In this document: piece after piece, positions 1 to 6,787 of the stretch
Layout of the letters: every line of letters starts with the position of its first letter
Numbering within the stretch: the stretch's first letter is position 1
Source of the DNA: JAPKEZ01 sp047638975
Lineage (GTDB): Bacteria > Planctomycetota > UBA1135
Direction of reading: 5' to 3'
DNA length: 8,012 nucleotides
NCBI GenBank assembly: GCA_047638975.1
Contig: JBLINB010000060.1
Span: forward strand, 1 to 8,012
The notes under the pieces: generated by a model
What the model saw: only the letters and a program-made list of their open reading frames with translations
Databases searched by the model: none
Told to the model about the DNA's origin: nothing
Position numbers and translations under genes: made by a program

Positions 1-1833
1 CTAGCAAGTGATTACAACGACAGTCGCGATTATAAAACCATTTTAAGCAGCGCCGACTTGGTCGCCCTCGAAGCAGAGATGCGCGCCGCCAAAGAGTTTG
101 CCTTCGATACCGAGACTACGGCTATCAACCCGATGTTGGCGAAGTTGGTAGGTATGTCGTTTAGTGCCAAACCCGGAAGCGCTTACTACGTGCCATGCAT
201 GGGTTCGCAAGCACCCCTCGGTCCGCAAGGCGAAACTGCAGTTGAGTTTTTAGCGCCGCTACTTGCCGACGCTACGATTTATAAATTCGGTCAAAATTTT
301 AAATACGACGCGCACATTATGCGTCGTCATGACGCGCCAGTGAATGGATTTAATTTCGACACGATGATTGCGCATTCGTTAGTAGACCCGTTAAATCGTC
401 ACAGTCTTGATGCTATCGCTCTGCAGTATTTTAATCTAAGCAAAATTCCGACAAAAGATTTACTGGGCAGCGGCAAGAACGCCCTAACCATGGATTTACT
501 GCCGATTGATGTGGTAGCAGAGTATGCCTGCGAAGATGCCGATGTTACTTTGCAGCTAACGCTTAAGTTGCGTGAGCAAATTAAAGAGCAAGGTTTCAGT
601 GCCTTATATGATGACATCGAAATACCGTTAGCGCACGTGCTCATTGAAATTGAAGCGAATGGTGTCAGGTTAGATTCATCGCGCCTTAGTGGCCTGCGTT
701 TAAGGCTTGCCAAACGGCAGCAAAAACTCGAAGCGCGTATTTTCGAAATCGCTGGGCAAGTGTTTAATCTAAACTCGCCGAAGCAACTCGGCCCGATACT
801 CTTTGAAGTACTTGAGATCCAAAAGGAGCGTCCGCGCATTCGAGTCGGTAAAACCAAAACCGGTTACAAAACTGATGCCGCGACACTAGAAAAATATGCC
901 GGCATCGAAATCGCAGATGACATTTTAGATTACCGCAAGACCACCAAGTTGATGAGCACCTATGTCGATGCCTTGCCAACTTACATTCACCCGCAAACGG
1001 GTTGTGTGCATAGCTCTTTCAATCAAGCACTGGTTGCCACCGGACGCCTTTCGTCATCCGACCCCAACATGCAGAACATCCCGATTCGTAGTGAAGAAGG
1101 GCGTGAAATCCGCAAGGCTTTTATACCGCTGCACGATGATTGGCTGATGATGTCAGCCGACTATTCGCAAATTGAATTACGCGTAGTCGCACATTTATCG
1201 GGTGACGAATCGCTGATCAAGGCCTTCAACAACGACGTCGACATTCACGCGCACACGGCTGCCGCGATTAATGGCGTAGACATCAGCGCCGTCGATTCCG
1301 AGATGCGCTCTAAAGCTAAGGCTGTCAATTTCGGCATCCTCTACGGCATGGGGCCGCATCGTTTGGGGCAGCAAACCGGTATGAGCTTTTCTGAAGCCCA
1401 AGATTTCATTGATCAATACTTTGACGCCTTCCCCAAAGTGCGCGAATGGATTGATCAAACGCTTGATAGTGCGCGACGCACCGAAAGTGTCAGCACCCTC
1501 GCGGGTCGCGTCCGCCCTACGCCAGATGTGAATTCTAGCGATGGTCGCGTGCGTTCGAGTGCCGAGAATATGGCTGTCAATACACCGGTGCAGGGCTCCG
1601 CCGCTGACTTGATAAAAATGGCGATGATAAAAGTTAGCGCGGCACTCAAAGCCGAACAGCTAGAAGCGCGTATGATTCTACAGGTACACGACGAATTGGT
1701 TTTTGATTGTCCAGCTGACGAATTAGAAAAATTACAGCTGTTAGTACGTAGAGAAATGGAGCAGGTCTACGCTATGCTCGTGCCATTAAAAGTTGACATC
1801 GGCCATGGCGCAGATTGGTCAGCAGCTCACTAA
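1..1833 (+). CDS. polA: DNA polymerase I, C-terminal part (3'-5' exonuclease and polymerase domains); 5' end outside window
   Basis: Family A DNA polymerase, which fills gaps and replaces RNA primers during lagging-strand synthesis and excision repair. The frame is open from base 1, so the gene enters from the left; codon 1 matches about residue 320 of E. coli Pol I and any 5'-nuclease domain lies upstream. Counting from base 1, the proofreading domain has Exo I DTE (D36, E38), Exo II in GQNFKYD and Exo III in YACEDADVT, so the 3'-5' exonuclease looks active. The polymerase domain has ATGRLSS, motif A ADYSQIELR (catalytic Asp codon at 1159-1161), the O-helix RSKAKAVNFGILYGM with the Arg, Lys, Phe and Tyr equivalent to E. 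coli 754, 758, 762 and 766, and motif C QVHDELVF (Asp-Glu at 1690-1695). The visible 610 residues match the E. coli C-terminal part almost without gaps. The end is HGADWSAAH then TAA. A TTG at 58 is only an internal codon. The antiporter gene follows one base later. Confidence 0.97.
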   Translation, partial: LASDYNDSRDYKTILSSADLVALEAEMRAAKEFAFDTETTAINPMLAKLVGMSFSAKPGSAYYVPCMGSQAPLGPQGETAVEFLAPLLADATIYKFGQNFKYDAHIMRRHDAPVNGFNFDTMIAHSLVDPLNRHSLDAIALQYFNLSKIPTKDLLGSGKNALTMDLLPIDVVAEYACEDADVTLQLTLKLREQIKEQGFSALYDDIEIPLAHVLIEIEANGVRLDSSRLSGLRLRLAKRQQKLEARIFEIAGQVFNLNSPKQLGPILFEVLEIQKERPRIRVGKTKTGYKTDAATLEKYAGIEIADDILDYRKTTKLMSTYVDALPTYIHPQTGCVHSSFNQALVATGRLSSSDPNMQNIPIRSEEGREIRKAFIPLHDDWLMMSADYSQIELRVVAHLSGDESLIKAFNNDVDIHAHTAAAINGVDISAVDSEMRSKAKAVNFGILYGMGPHRLGQQTGMSFSEAQDFIDQYFDAFPKVREWIDQTLDSARRTESVSTLAGRVRPTPDVNSSDGRVRSSAENMAVNTPVQGSAADLIKMAMIKVSAALKAEQLEARMILQVHDELVFDCPADELEKLQLLVRREMEQVYAMLVPLKVDIGHGADWSAAH

Positions 1834-1834
1834 A

Positions 1835-3559
1835 ATGATTCCTACGTCTAGCGACCCCATCTTAAGCTCCCTGTTCATGCTCGGCATCTTGCTTGCCAGC
1901 GGCATGCTTTGTGGATGGCTGGCGCATCGCTTTAAGTTGCCGACTCTAACGGGATATTTAGCTGCCGGTATCGGAGTGAAATATTTTGCGCACCATATGG
2001 GCATTGACCACGCCGGTCTTGAAATGCTGCGCCTACCGATTAACGATTTTGCGATGGCCCTGGCGCTGTTCGTGCTCGGTGGCCAATTCAAGAGGCGCCC
2101 GAATGCTAAGACTAAAAACGAGCAGGCGGGCACCATGATTCGTGCGTCGATCATTGAATCGCTTTTTACTTTTACCATCGTCGGCGCGTTATGCAGCGTT
2201 GCAATGCACGACTTCAAAGGCGGCTTACTCCTCGGAGTCTTATCGATCGCCGTAGCACCCGCAACCACCCTCGAAGTTCTAAATGAATTCGGAGCCAAGG
2301 GTAAAGTCACCCGCACCTTGAAAATGCTCACTGCATTATCAAATGTTTGGGCCATCTTTACCTTCGAATTAGCGATGCTAGTATTGTTCACCCTCAGTGG
2401 CGACAGCCAGGTGGCCATTAGCGGTCCAATCTGGGACGCCATCGGTTCGGTACTTTACGGTTTGGTCGCCGGTCACATCCTGATCCTGCTGCAAGAGCGC
2501 CTCGGAGCTGGCAACTACGTCGTACCGCTGTTGGTGGTTATCCTGCTAACCATCGGCTTCTGCGAATTAACCGACGTGCCGCACATGCTAGCCTTCCTAG
2601 TAACTGGCGCGGTAGTTGCTAATCGTTCCTCTTTTTTCGGTCACATCACCAAATCGATGGACGGCTACGCCCAGCCGGCATTCGTTTTATTCTTTGTGCT
2701 TAGCGGCACTCATTTGCAATTCTCTGAGATCAAAGAGAACTGGCTTATTGTTGGACTGTATGTTTTAGGCAGAGTGATTGGTAAAATTATTGGCACCAAC
2801 ATTGGCTTCAACGGCTTAAGACCTGCCAAGAAATTAGCCTCTAGCAAGAACCCACCGATTGGCACTGGCTTATTGTGCCAGGCAGGCGCCGCCATTGCTT
2901 TAGCCGGTTATGTTGCGCGCTACAATCCAGCCTTGTCTGAAACTTTACTAGCTATCGTTCTTGGCGCAGTGGTTATCTTTGAGTTAATTGGCCCCTTGCT
3001 AGTCAAGCGCGTGGTGATCGCCGCCGGCGAAGTGGATGTCGGGCATTTACTGTCACGCAATCATACTTCGAGTAATCGCAGTAGCTGGTTCGGAGCTATC
3101 AAGCGTACTTTACGCTCAAAAAATAACTTTATTGGTGGCGATCCTAGCGAAGTACTTATTCGCGACATCATGAAGCCTAGTGCCACCGCCTTACAGCGCA
3201 GCGACTCGATGGACAAGATTTTACTCTTCGCCAATCGCTCGCCGTTCAATCATTTTCCGGTAGTTGGTGACGACAACGTTTTACTCGGAGTCATCGTTCT
3301 GCAAGACTTAAGCGAAGTCGCTTACGACCATCGCATTGCCAATCTGATTACTGCCGAAGATGTGATTTCACTGACGACTGAACAGGCCTCGTTGAGCTCT
3401 GAGAGCAGCCTCTCTGATGCCCTGGCTTTCTTCCAAGACTTTCCCGGCAACACCGTAGCTGTGGTTAGCGACAGCGCTACGCCAACATTATGCGGCATGC
3501 TTGAGCGCACCGAAGTACTAAACCTAGCGCGTCGCTTTCATGCAAAAGCAACGCACTAG
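1835..3559 (+). CDS. CPA2-family cation:proton antiporter with C-terminal tandem CBS domains
   Basis: A predicted inner-membrane monovalent cation/proton exchanger of 574 residues. Residues about 8-395 are a run of roughly a dozen hydrophobic helices of the Na+/H+ exchanger fold (PF00999 type), including KLPTLTGYLAAGI after helix 1, the broken-helix motif APATTLEVL (about 141-149) and RVIGKIIG (313-320). Residues about 436-567 form two CBS-like repeats, the first clear (RDIMKP...HFPVVGD...LLGVIVLQDL) and the second more diverged. CBS pairs often sense adenine nucleotides, so nucleotide gating is an inference. There is no RCK/TrkA-N domain, unlike KefB/KefC. The usual acidic ion-binding pair on the helix after the broken one (DD, ND or QD) reads S169-N170. 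The ATG at 1835 was chosen because it lies one base after the polA stop (TAAAATG) and directly precedes helix 1. In-frame ATG 1805 and TTG 1793 would overlap polA, and none of these has a good Shine-Dalgarno. Probably co-transcribed with polA. The transported ion is not determinable. Confidence 0.88.
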   Translation: MIPTSSDPILSSLFMLGILLASGMLCGWLAHRFKLPTLTGYLAAGIGVKYFAHHMGIDHAGLEMLRLPINDFAMALALFVLGGQFKRRPNAKTKNEQAGTMIRASIIESLFTFTIVGALCSVAMHDFKGGLLLGVLSIAVAPATTLEVLNEFGAKGKVTRTLKMLTALSNVWAIFTFELAMLVLFTLSGDSQVAISGPIWDAIGSVLYGLVAGHILILLQERLGAGNYVVPLLVVILLTIGFCELTDVPHMLAFLVTGAVVANRSSFFGHITKSMDGYAQPAFVLFFVLSGTHLQFSEIKENWLIVGLYVLGRVIGKIIGTNIGFNGLRPAKKLASSKNPPIGTGLLCQAGAAIALAGYVARYNPALSETLLAIVLGAVVIFELIGPLLVKRVVIAAGEVDVGHLLSRNHTSSNRSSWFGAIKRTLRSKNNFIGGDPSEVLIRDIMKPSATALQRSDSMDKILLFANRSPFNHFPVVGDDNVLLGVIVLQDLSEVAYDHRIANLITAEDVISLTTEQASLSSESSLSDALAFFQDFPGNTVAVVSDSATPTLCGMLERTEVLNLARRFHAKATH

Positions 3560-3574
3560 GTTTTTAGATGATGC

Positions 3575-3591
3575 AATCAGCGTTACTGATT
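3575..3591. repeat. Small perfect inverted repeat at the antiporter/SPFH convergent junction
   Basis: AATCAG (3575-3580) and CTGATT (3586-3591) are exact reverse complements around a 5-base loop, CGTTA. The hairpin covers the stop codon of the minus-strand SPFH gene (3583-3585) and most of the 23-bp gap to the antiporter stop. Neither side has a T-tract in the transcribed sense, so it is not a standard intrinsic terminator. It could slow polymerase or protect 3' ends, or be chance. Confidence 0.3.
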
Positions 3592-4659
3592 AGCGGCGCC
3601 AATTAACAGCTTAGTCAGCTCAGACAAATCTAAGATTGTCGGCACTGCTGGGTCGTCGCTGTTTAGAGTAACTTCGGGTAGGTTTAGATTCTCGGCTGCT
3701 TCTAGGGCAAGCATAATTGCGCCACCTTTAGAGTTAAGTGCTGCGGTACGCAACTCTTTCATTAAGGCGTCGGCCTCTGCCAAGTAAAATGCACCGCGCG
3801 CTTCAGCTTGGACACGTTCGGATTCACCAATCGCTAAAGTTTCAGCAGCGTAGATACGCGCCTCGGCCTCGATTTCAGCAATCAGAACCTCGTATTCAGA
3901 CTTTTTAATTTGGATGTCCTTTTCCCAGGTTTGAGTCTTTGCCATTTCAGCAGCCACAATTTGACGTTCGATTACGTTAACCACCTTCTCTTCTTCAGCA
4001 ACCAAGGTAAGCGCGCGGTCGAGCAAAGCCTTTTGACGGAAATACTGCTTTTCTTGCAGCTTGCTTTCGTAGTCACGCTGGAATTGCAACTTGCGAATCA
4101 GAATGTGCTCAGCAACACAATGAAACTCTTTTAGTTGCTCATTAAGTCGAGGCAAAGTGTCTTCTACGCGCAGCATACGCAAATCTGTCAACTGCAAGTC
4201 TTCAGAAGTTAGCTTCGGCAACTCTTGGCGCATCACTGCAGTAACCACTGATGTTACACGGTCAGTATAGTGCTCCTTGAGGCCGTCCATCACGATTTTG
4301 TAAGCTTGGCCAGGAATAATCTTATAGGCGACAGACAACTCGAAATTCACTACGTTGTTATCGGTAGTACGAATTTCTAGAGGGTTAGCCCATGATGACA
4401 TTGCGTCGTTGCTATAGCGCCCCGAGTTTACACCTGTAAAGTGCAAGAAGTGCGTACGCGTTGGCAAATAATGCCACTTGTGGTAGCCACTAATGCCGAG
4501 ACGGAAGCCGGTTGCGGAATCAGCTTCGACAACACCACTGCTGCCCCATTGGTTTTGCTTTACTCCAACCGTGGCTGGAGGAATGCGTTTGAACATTAAC
4601 GAAAAGACCAAAGGCGTGACTATTAAAAGAACTAAAAGAGTTATTAGACTACGTTTCAC
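3583..4659 (-). CDS. SPFH/band-7 (prohibitin-like) membrane protein, second gene of SPFH pair
   Basis: A 358-residue member of the stomatin/prohibitin/flotillin/HflK-C superfamily; such proteins build large membrane-attached oligomers and act as scaffolds or protease regulators. Residues 4-22 are a single hydrophobic N-terminal segment (signal anchor, or possibly a signal peptide). About 26-200 fits the SPFH fold, with the entry motif IPPATVGVKQ, the mid-domain strand RTTDNNVVNFELSVAYKI and the helix DRVTSVVTAVMRQEL. About 200-305 is a charged, alanine- and glutamate-rich coiled coil. The tail has KGGAIMLALEAAENLNLPEV (311-330), a pattern seen at the C-termini of prohibitin-like bacterial proteins. 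The start is GTG, supported by AGGAGGT five bases upstream and a 4-bp overlap (GTGA) with the stop of the upstream SPFH gene. That arrangement implies translational coupling and controlled stoichiometry, as for HflK/HflC. No FtsH or other protease gene is visible. The exact function is unknown. Confidence 0.88.
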   Translation of the reverse strand: MKRSLITLLVLLIVTPLVFSLMFKRIPPATVGVKQNQWGSSGVVEADSATGFRLGISGYHKWHYLPTRTHFLHFTGVNSGRYSNDAMSSWANPLEIRTTDNNVVNFELSVAYKIIPGQAYKIVMDGLKEHYTDRVTSVVTAVMRQELPKLTSEDLQLTDLRMLRVEDTLPRLNEQLKEFHCVAEHILIRKLQFQRDYESKLQEKQYFRQKALLDRALTLVAEEEKVVNVIERQIVAAEMAKTQTWEKDIQIKKSEYEVLIAEIEAEARIYAAETLAIGESERVQAEARGAFYLAEADALMKELRTAALNSKGGAIMLALEAAENLNLPEVTLNSDDPAVPTILDLSELTKLLIGAANQ

Positions 4660-5810
4660 TGTTGACCTCCTGTTGTCAATTGCAGCCCAGAATGTTCTAG
4701 GCGAGTGGGCGCCGGATCACGGCGGTAAGGGATGATGTTAAATTTAATCGAGCTAAATTTTTGAGCCAGTTTTTCACGCACTAAAATGTCGCCTTGTTTA
4801 GCCAAAGCTTCAACCTGTGCGCGCAAGCCTTCAGCCTGCCTTTCTGCCTGAACCTTTAAGCCTTCAGCTTCTTGCTTATTCGCTAGTTCAACTGCGGTAC
4901 CTGCAGCGACTTCTTGAATCCGCTGCGCATCAGCGCTCTTGGTCAATTGAACAGCATCTTTAGTGGCAGAAATGCGTTCCGCTTCGAGGCTACCTAGCAA
5001 TAATTCATATTCGGTGGCCTTGTCACGCTCGATATTGGCCAAGCGACGTTCGCGCTCGAGAGCAAGCTGGATGGCCTGCTCCTTAAGCTTTTCTACCTCT
5101 TGGTTCGCCACTTTACGATCTTCGATGGCACGCTCGTAGCGCTCTTCGAATTTCGGCTTAGGCGTAATGATCTGCATAATAATTACACCGTGTGCGGACA
5201 ACATCTCATTGAGTCGGTCTTCCGAAGAAGTTGTCGCGTCGTTGTAATTAGATGGGTCAGCAACTTCTTCGGCAGAAAAACGACCAAATTCGTCGCGCAG
5301 TACGGAACGTGCATAAGACTTAACCCAGTTATTCTTAAATGCCACCCCTGGCCCAGAGTCAGCGAGCAAGATGCCGGCTTTCATTGGGTCGATGCGATAT
5401 TGGATTTCTAGAGTTTCAAACCAGAAGTTAGAGCCGTCATTCGCTCTTACAGTTAGCTTGGAGACATGATTAGCATCAACATCTTTTTCGCCTTCCATGA
5501 TAAATTTGTTTGGTGATTTATCAAAAAGAAAGGCTTGAGAAGCAAATGGCATGAAGATTTTATAGCCCGGGGTGTTATACACCTCGAAATCGCCACTAAC
5601 ATAGTTAACAACTACGCCAACTTGCGAGTCACCAACTTCGATGATGCCACCTTTACCGCTAATAAAAGCAACTAACATGGTCAATACTAGCAAAAACACA
5701 ATCGCGGCGATGAAGACAGATTTTTTAATCTTAGGCAACTGTGGTCTATTGGGTGAAATCGGAGGCGGCGCCCCGAAATTCGGAAATTCAGATGAAGAGT
5801 TCATGCCCAT
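4656..5810 (-). CDS. SPFH/band-7 (prohibitin-like) membrane protein, first gene of SPFH pair
   Basis: A 384-residue SPFH-superfamily protein. Residues 1-30 are a proline-rich, probably cytoplasmic tail (GAPPPISPNRP) ending in basic KIKK; 31-51 is a single membrane helix. About 55-225 is the SPFH domain (VGVVVNY, TPGYKIFMPF, KLTVRANDGSNFWFETLEIQYRI). About 221-350 is a long coiled coil rich in Glu, Lys, Ala and Gln, starting with FEERYERAIEDRKVANQEVE, a prohibitin-like signature, and ending before KFSSIKFNIIPY. Membrane anchor, SPFH domain, coiled coil and placement before a shorter SPFH gene resemble HflK, but the canonical HflK features (Gly-rich tail, PGLHWK) are absent, so I do not use that name. 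Start choice: ATG 5810 or ATG 5804 (MNSSSEF) are both plausible. The frame extends to a TTG at 5870, but that would enter the divergent EEP gene and the extra residues are unconvincing. No clear Shine-Dalgarno. Its stop overlaps the next gene's GTG. Confidence 0.87.
   Translation of the reverse strand: MGMNSSSEFPNFGAPPPISPNRPQLPKIKKSVFIAAIVFLLVLTMLVAFISGKGGIIEVGDSQVGVVVNYVSGDFEVYNTPGYKIFMPFASQAFLFDKSPNKFIMEGEKDVDANHVSKLTVRANDGSNFWFETLEIQYRIDPMKAGILLADSGPGVAFKNNWVKSYARSVLRDEFGRFSAEEVADPSNYNDATTSSEDRLNEMLSAHGVIIMQIITPKPKFEERYERAIEDRKVANQEVEKLKEQAIQLALERERRLANIERDKATEYELLLGSLEAERISATKDAVQLTKSADAQRIQEVAAGTAVELANKQEAEGLKVQAERQAEGLRAQVEALAKQGDILVREKLAQKFSSIKFNIIPYRRDPAPTRLEHSGLQLTTGGQQ
4665..4671 (-). 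promoter_or_regulatory. Strong Shine-Dalgarno for the second SPFH gene
   Basis: The minus strand reads AGGAGGT, a near-complete match to the anti-Shine-Dalgarno sequence, five bases before the GTG start at 4659. It lies inside the last codons of the upstream SPFH gene (encoding GGQ). It is the only strong ribosome site found at any start in the window and decides the GTG start. Confidence 0.85.
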
Positions 5811-5815
5811 ATAAT
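5787..5815 (+). promoter_or_regulatory. Candidate sigma-70-type promoter for the EEP gene
   Basis: A perfect TATAAT -10 box lies at 5810-5815, with TTCAGA (four of six matches to TTGACA) at 5787-5792 and an ideal 17-bp spacer. Transcription would begin near 5822, only about six bases before ATG 5828, giving an almost leaderless mRNA. The whole element lies within the first codons of the divergent SPFH gene. Confidence is limited because a single TATAAT in A/T-rich DNA can be chance. Confidence 0.42.
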
Positions 5816-5824
5816 ACCATAGCA
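5811..5824 (-). promoter_or_regulatory. Possible -10 region for the SPFH operon
   Basis: The minus strand reads TGCTATGGT (5824-5816), an extended -10 pattern (TGn followed by a four-of-six match), running into TATTAT (5816-5811, five of six). No good -35 is present at the usual distance. It overlaps the plus-strand TATAAT, so the two divergent promoters would share DNA. Either choice implies a very short leader for the SPFH mRNA. The real promoter could instead lie further upstream, inside the EEP gene. Confidence 0.25.
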
Positions 5825-5827
5825 GCA

Positions 5828-6787
5828 ATGAAGACTTCAGCCCCACGCGGCGCTTGGCTAACGAAAGCAATCCTCTACACCAGCTCCATCGGATCCAGCT
5901 GTGTGATAGCCGGAATATTCTTTGACACCTATTCGGTCTTCAGCCACTTCATTTGCTACTTTCTAGCATATGCTGTATTTGCCTACCTTATTACATTAAC
6001 AAACACCTTCAAACGCCTCTCCTGGACGCCGACTCGCTGGAGGAATTTCTTGTTAATTACAGCAATTGCACAGGCTTTAGTGCTGCTAAGTTTATTCATC
6101 CCTGCCGACGATGCTGATTTAGAAAGTCCGCAACATTTCTCAATAATATGGATGAACTTACACTTCGAGGAAGAAGCAATCAATGAATTGGCCCAACTAG
6201 TGGCAAAACGCAATCCTGATATTGTGGTTATCGCCGAAGCCTACAGCAAAGATTTGAGTGATAAATTCGGCGCCTACTCTTTCGTCTTTCACGATATTAA
6301 AGACTCACTGTACCTTTATTCTAAACACCCGTTAACCAATCCGTCTGTGGTGCCAAATGGTGACGATCGTAGTTTTTTGATGGTCGATGTCGGTATTGCA
6401 CGCCGCCGTTTTCGTTTAATTACGACCCATCTCTCGTGGCCAATATTTGATACACATCAAGCTTCACTACAAAAAGCTGGTGAGCTTGCCAAAACTTTTG
6501 ACAACGTGATCATAGCCGGCGACTTTAATTCTGCAGCATGGGCGGCACCCTTCAGAAACATGCTCGCAGAAAACGATTTACAACATGCTCGCCAAGGTTA
6601 CGGATTAATGAACTCGTGGCATGCTGACCGCTATAAGATGTTGGGTTTGCAATTAGACCATTTCGTGTATAAAGGCAAAATCAACAACACCGCTTTCGAA
6701 GTCCTTAAAACCGAGCACTCTGATCACTACGCCATTAGTGCCGAGTTCGACTTAGGCGGTAAATTCTTGCGCAAGCTGCGCAATTAA
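5828..6787 (+). CDS. Membrane-anchored endonuclease/exonuclease/phosphatase (EEP) family protein
   Basis: A 319-residue metal-dependent phosphoesterase of the DNase I/EEP fold. Three N-terminal membrane helices (about 14-31, 36-57 and 73-90) precede the catalytic domain (about 104-307). The basic loop KRLSWTPTRWR between helices 2 and 3 suggests an N-in/C-out topology, so the enzyme domain would face the periplasm. Catalytic motifs appear in the usual order: N110 (WMNLHF), E137 (IVVIAEA), H201 (ITTHLS), D232 and N234 (AGDFN), D277-H278 (QLDHF) and D299-H300 (EHSDHY). The active site therefore looks intact. The substrate (nucleic acid, phospholipid head group, inositol phosphate or other phosphodiester) cannot be read from sequence; the architecture resembles YafD-like proteins. 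ATG 5828 was chosen because it follows the candidate promoter and leaves a short basic tail before helix 1. Upstream alternatives are ATG 5792 (with a weak GGA seven bases before it) and GTG 5741, both overlapping the SPFH gene. The 3' end overlaps miaA by 36 bp on the opposite strand. Confidence 0.85.
   Translation: MKTSAPRGAWLTKAILYTSSIGSSCVIAGIFFDTYSVFSHFICYFLAYAVFAYLITLTNTFKRLSWTPTRWRNFLLITAIAQALVLLSLFIPADDADLESPQHFSIIWMNLHFEEEAINELAQLVAKRNPDIVVIAEAYSKDLSDKFGAYSFVFHDIKDSLYLYSKHPLTNPSVVPNGDDRSFLMVDVGIARRRFRLITTHLSWPIFDTHQASLQKAGELAKTFDNVIIAGDFNSAAWAAPFRNMLAENDLQHARQGYGLMNSWHADRYKMLGLQLDHFVYKGKINNTAFEVLKTEHSDHYAISAEFDLGGKFLRKLRN

Noticed and set aside
58..1833. polA as a complete gene starting at TTG 58
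   Set aside because: The open frame continues to base 1, and the residues before 58 (DYKTILSSAD) match the usual lead-in to the Pol I exonuclease domain.
1819..2442. Antisense open frame of about 207 codons inside the antiporter gene
   Set aside because: It is the mirror of a well-supported transporter frame, has no recognisable domain and no ribosome site; likewise the 152-codon antisense frame at 399-857 in polA.
1835..3559. Calling the antiporter kefB or kefC
   Set aside because: No RCK/TrkA-N domain and no QD motif at the ion site; the C-terminus is a CBS pair.
3575..3591. Treating the AATCAG/CTGATT hairpin as a Rho-independent terminator
   Set aside because: The stem is only 6 bp with a mostly A/T composition, and neither transcribed direction has a following U-tract.
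5100..5411. Plus-strand open frame of 103 codons inside the first SPFH gene
   Set aside because: Its translation has no family resemblance and lies opposite a clear SPFH domain and coiled coil.
3583..5810. Naming the SPFH pair hflK and hflC
   Set aside because: Order and anchor layout fit, but sequences lack canonical HflK/HflC motifs and the coiled-coil start is more prohibitin-like; miaA nearby is not enough.
4656..5870. Longer SPFH-A reading from a TTG at 5870
   Set aside because: It adds 20 residues without SPFH-family character, overlaps the divergent EEP gene by about 43 bp and puts its purine-rich AGAGGA directly against the TTG with no spacing.
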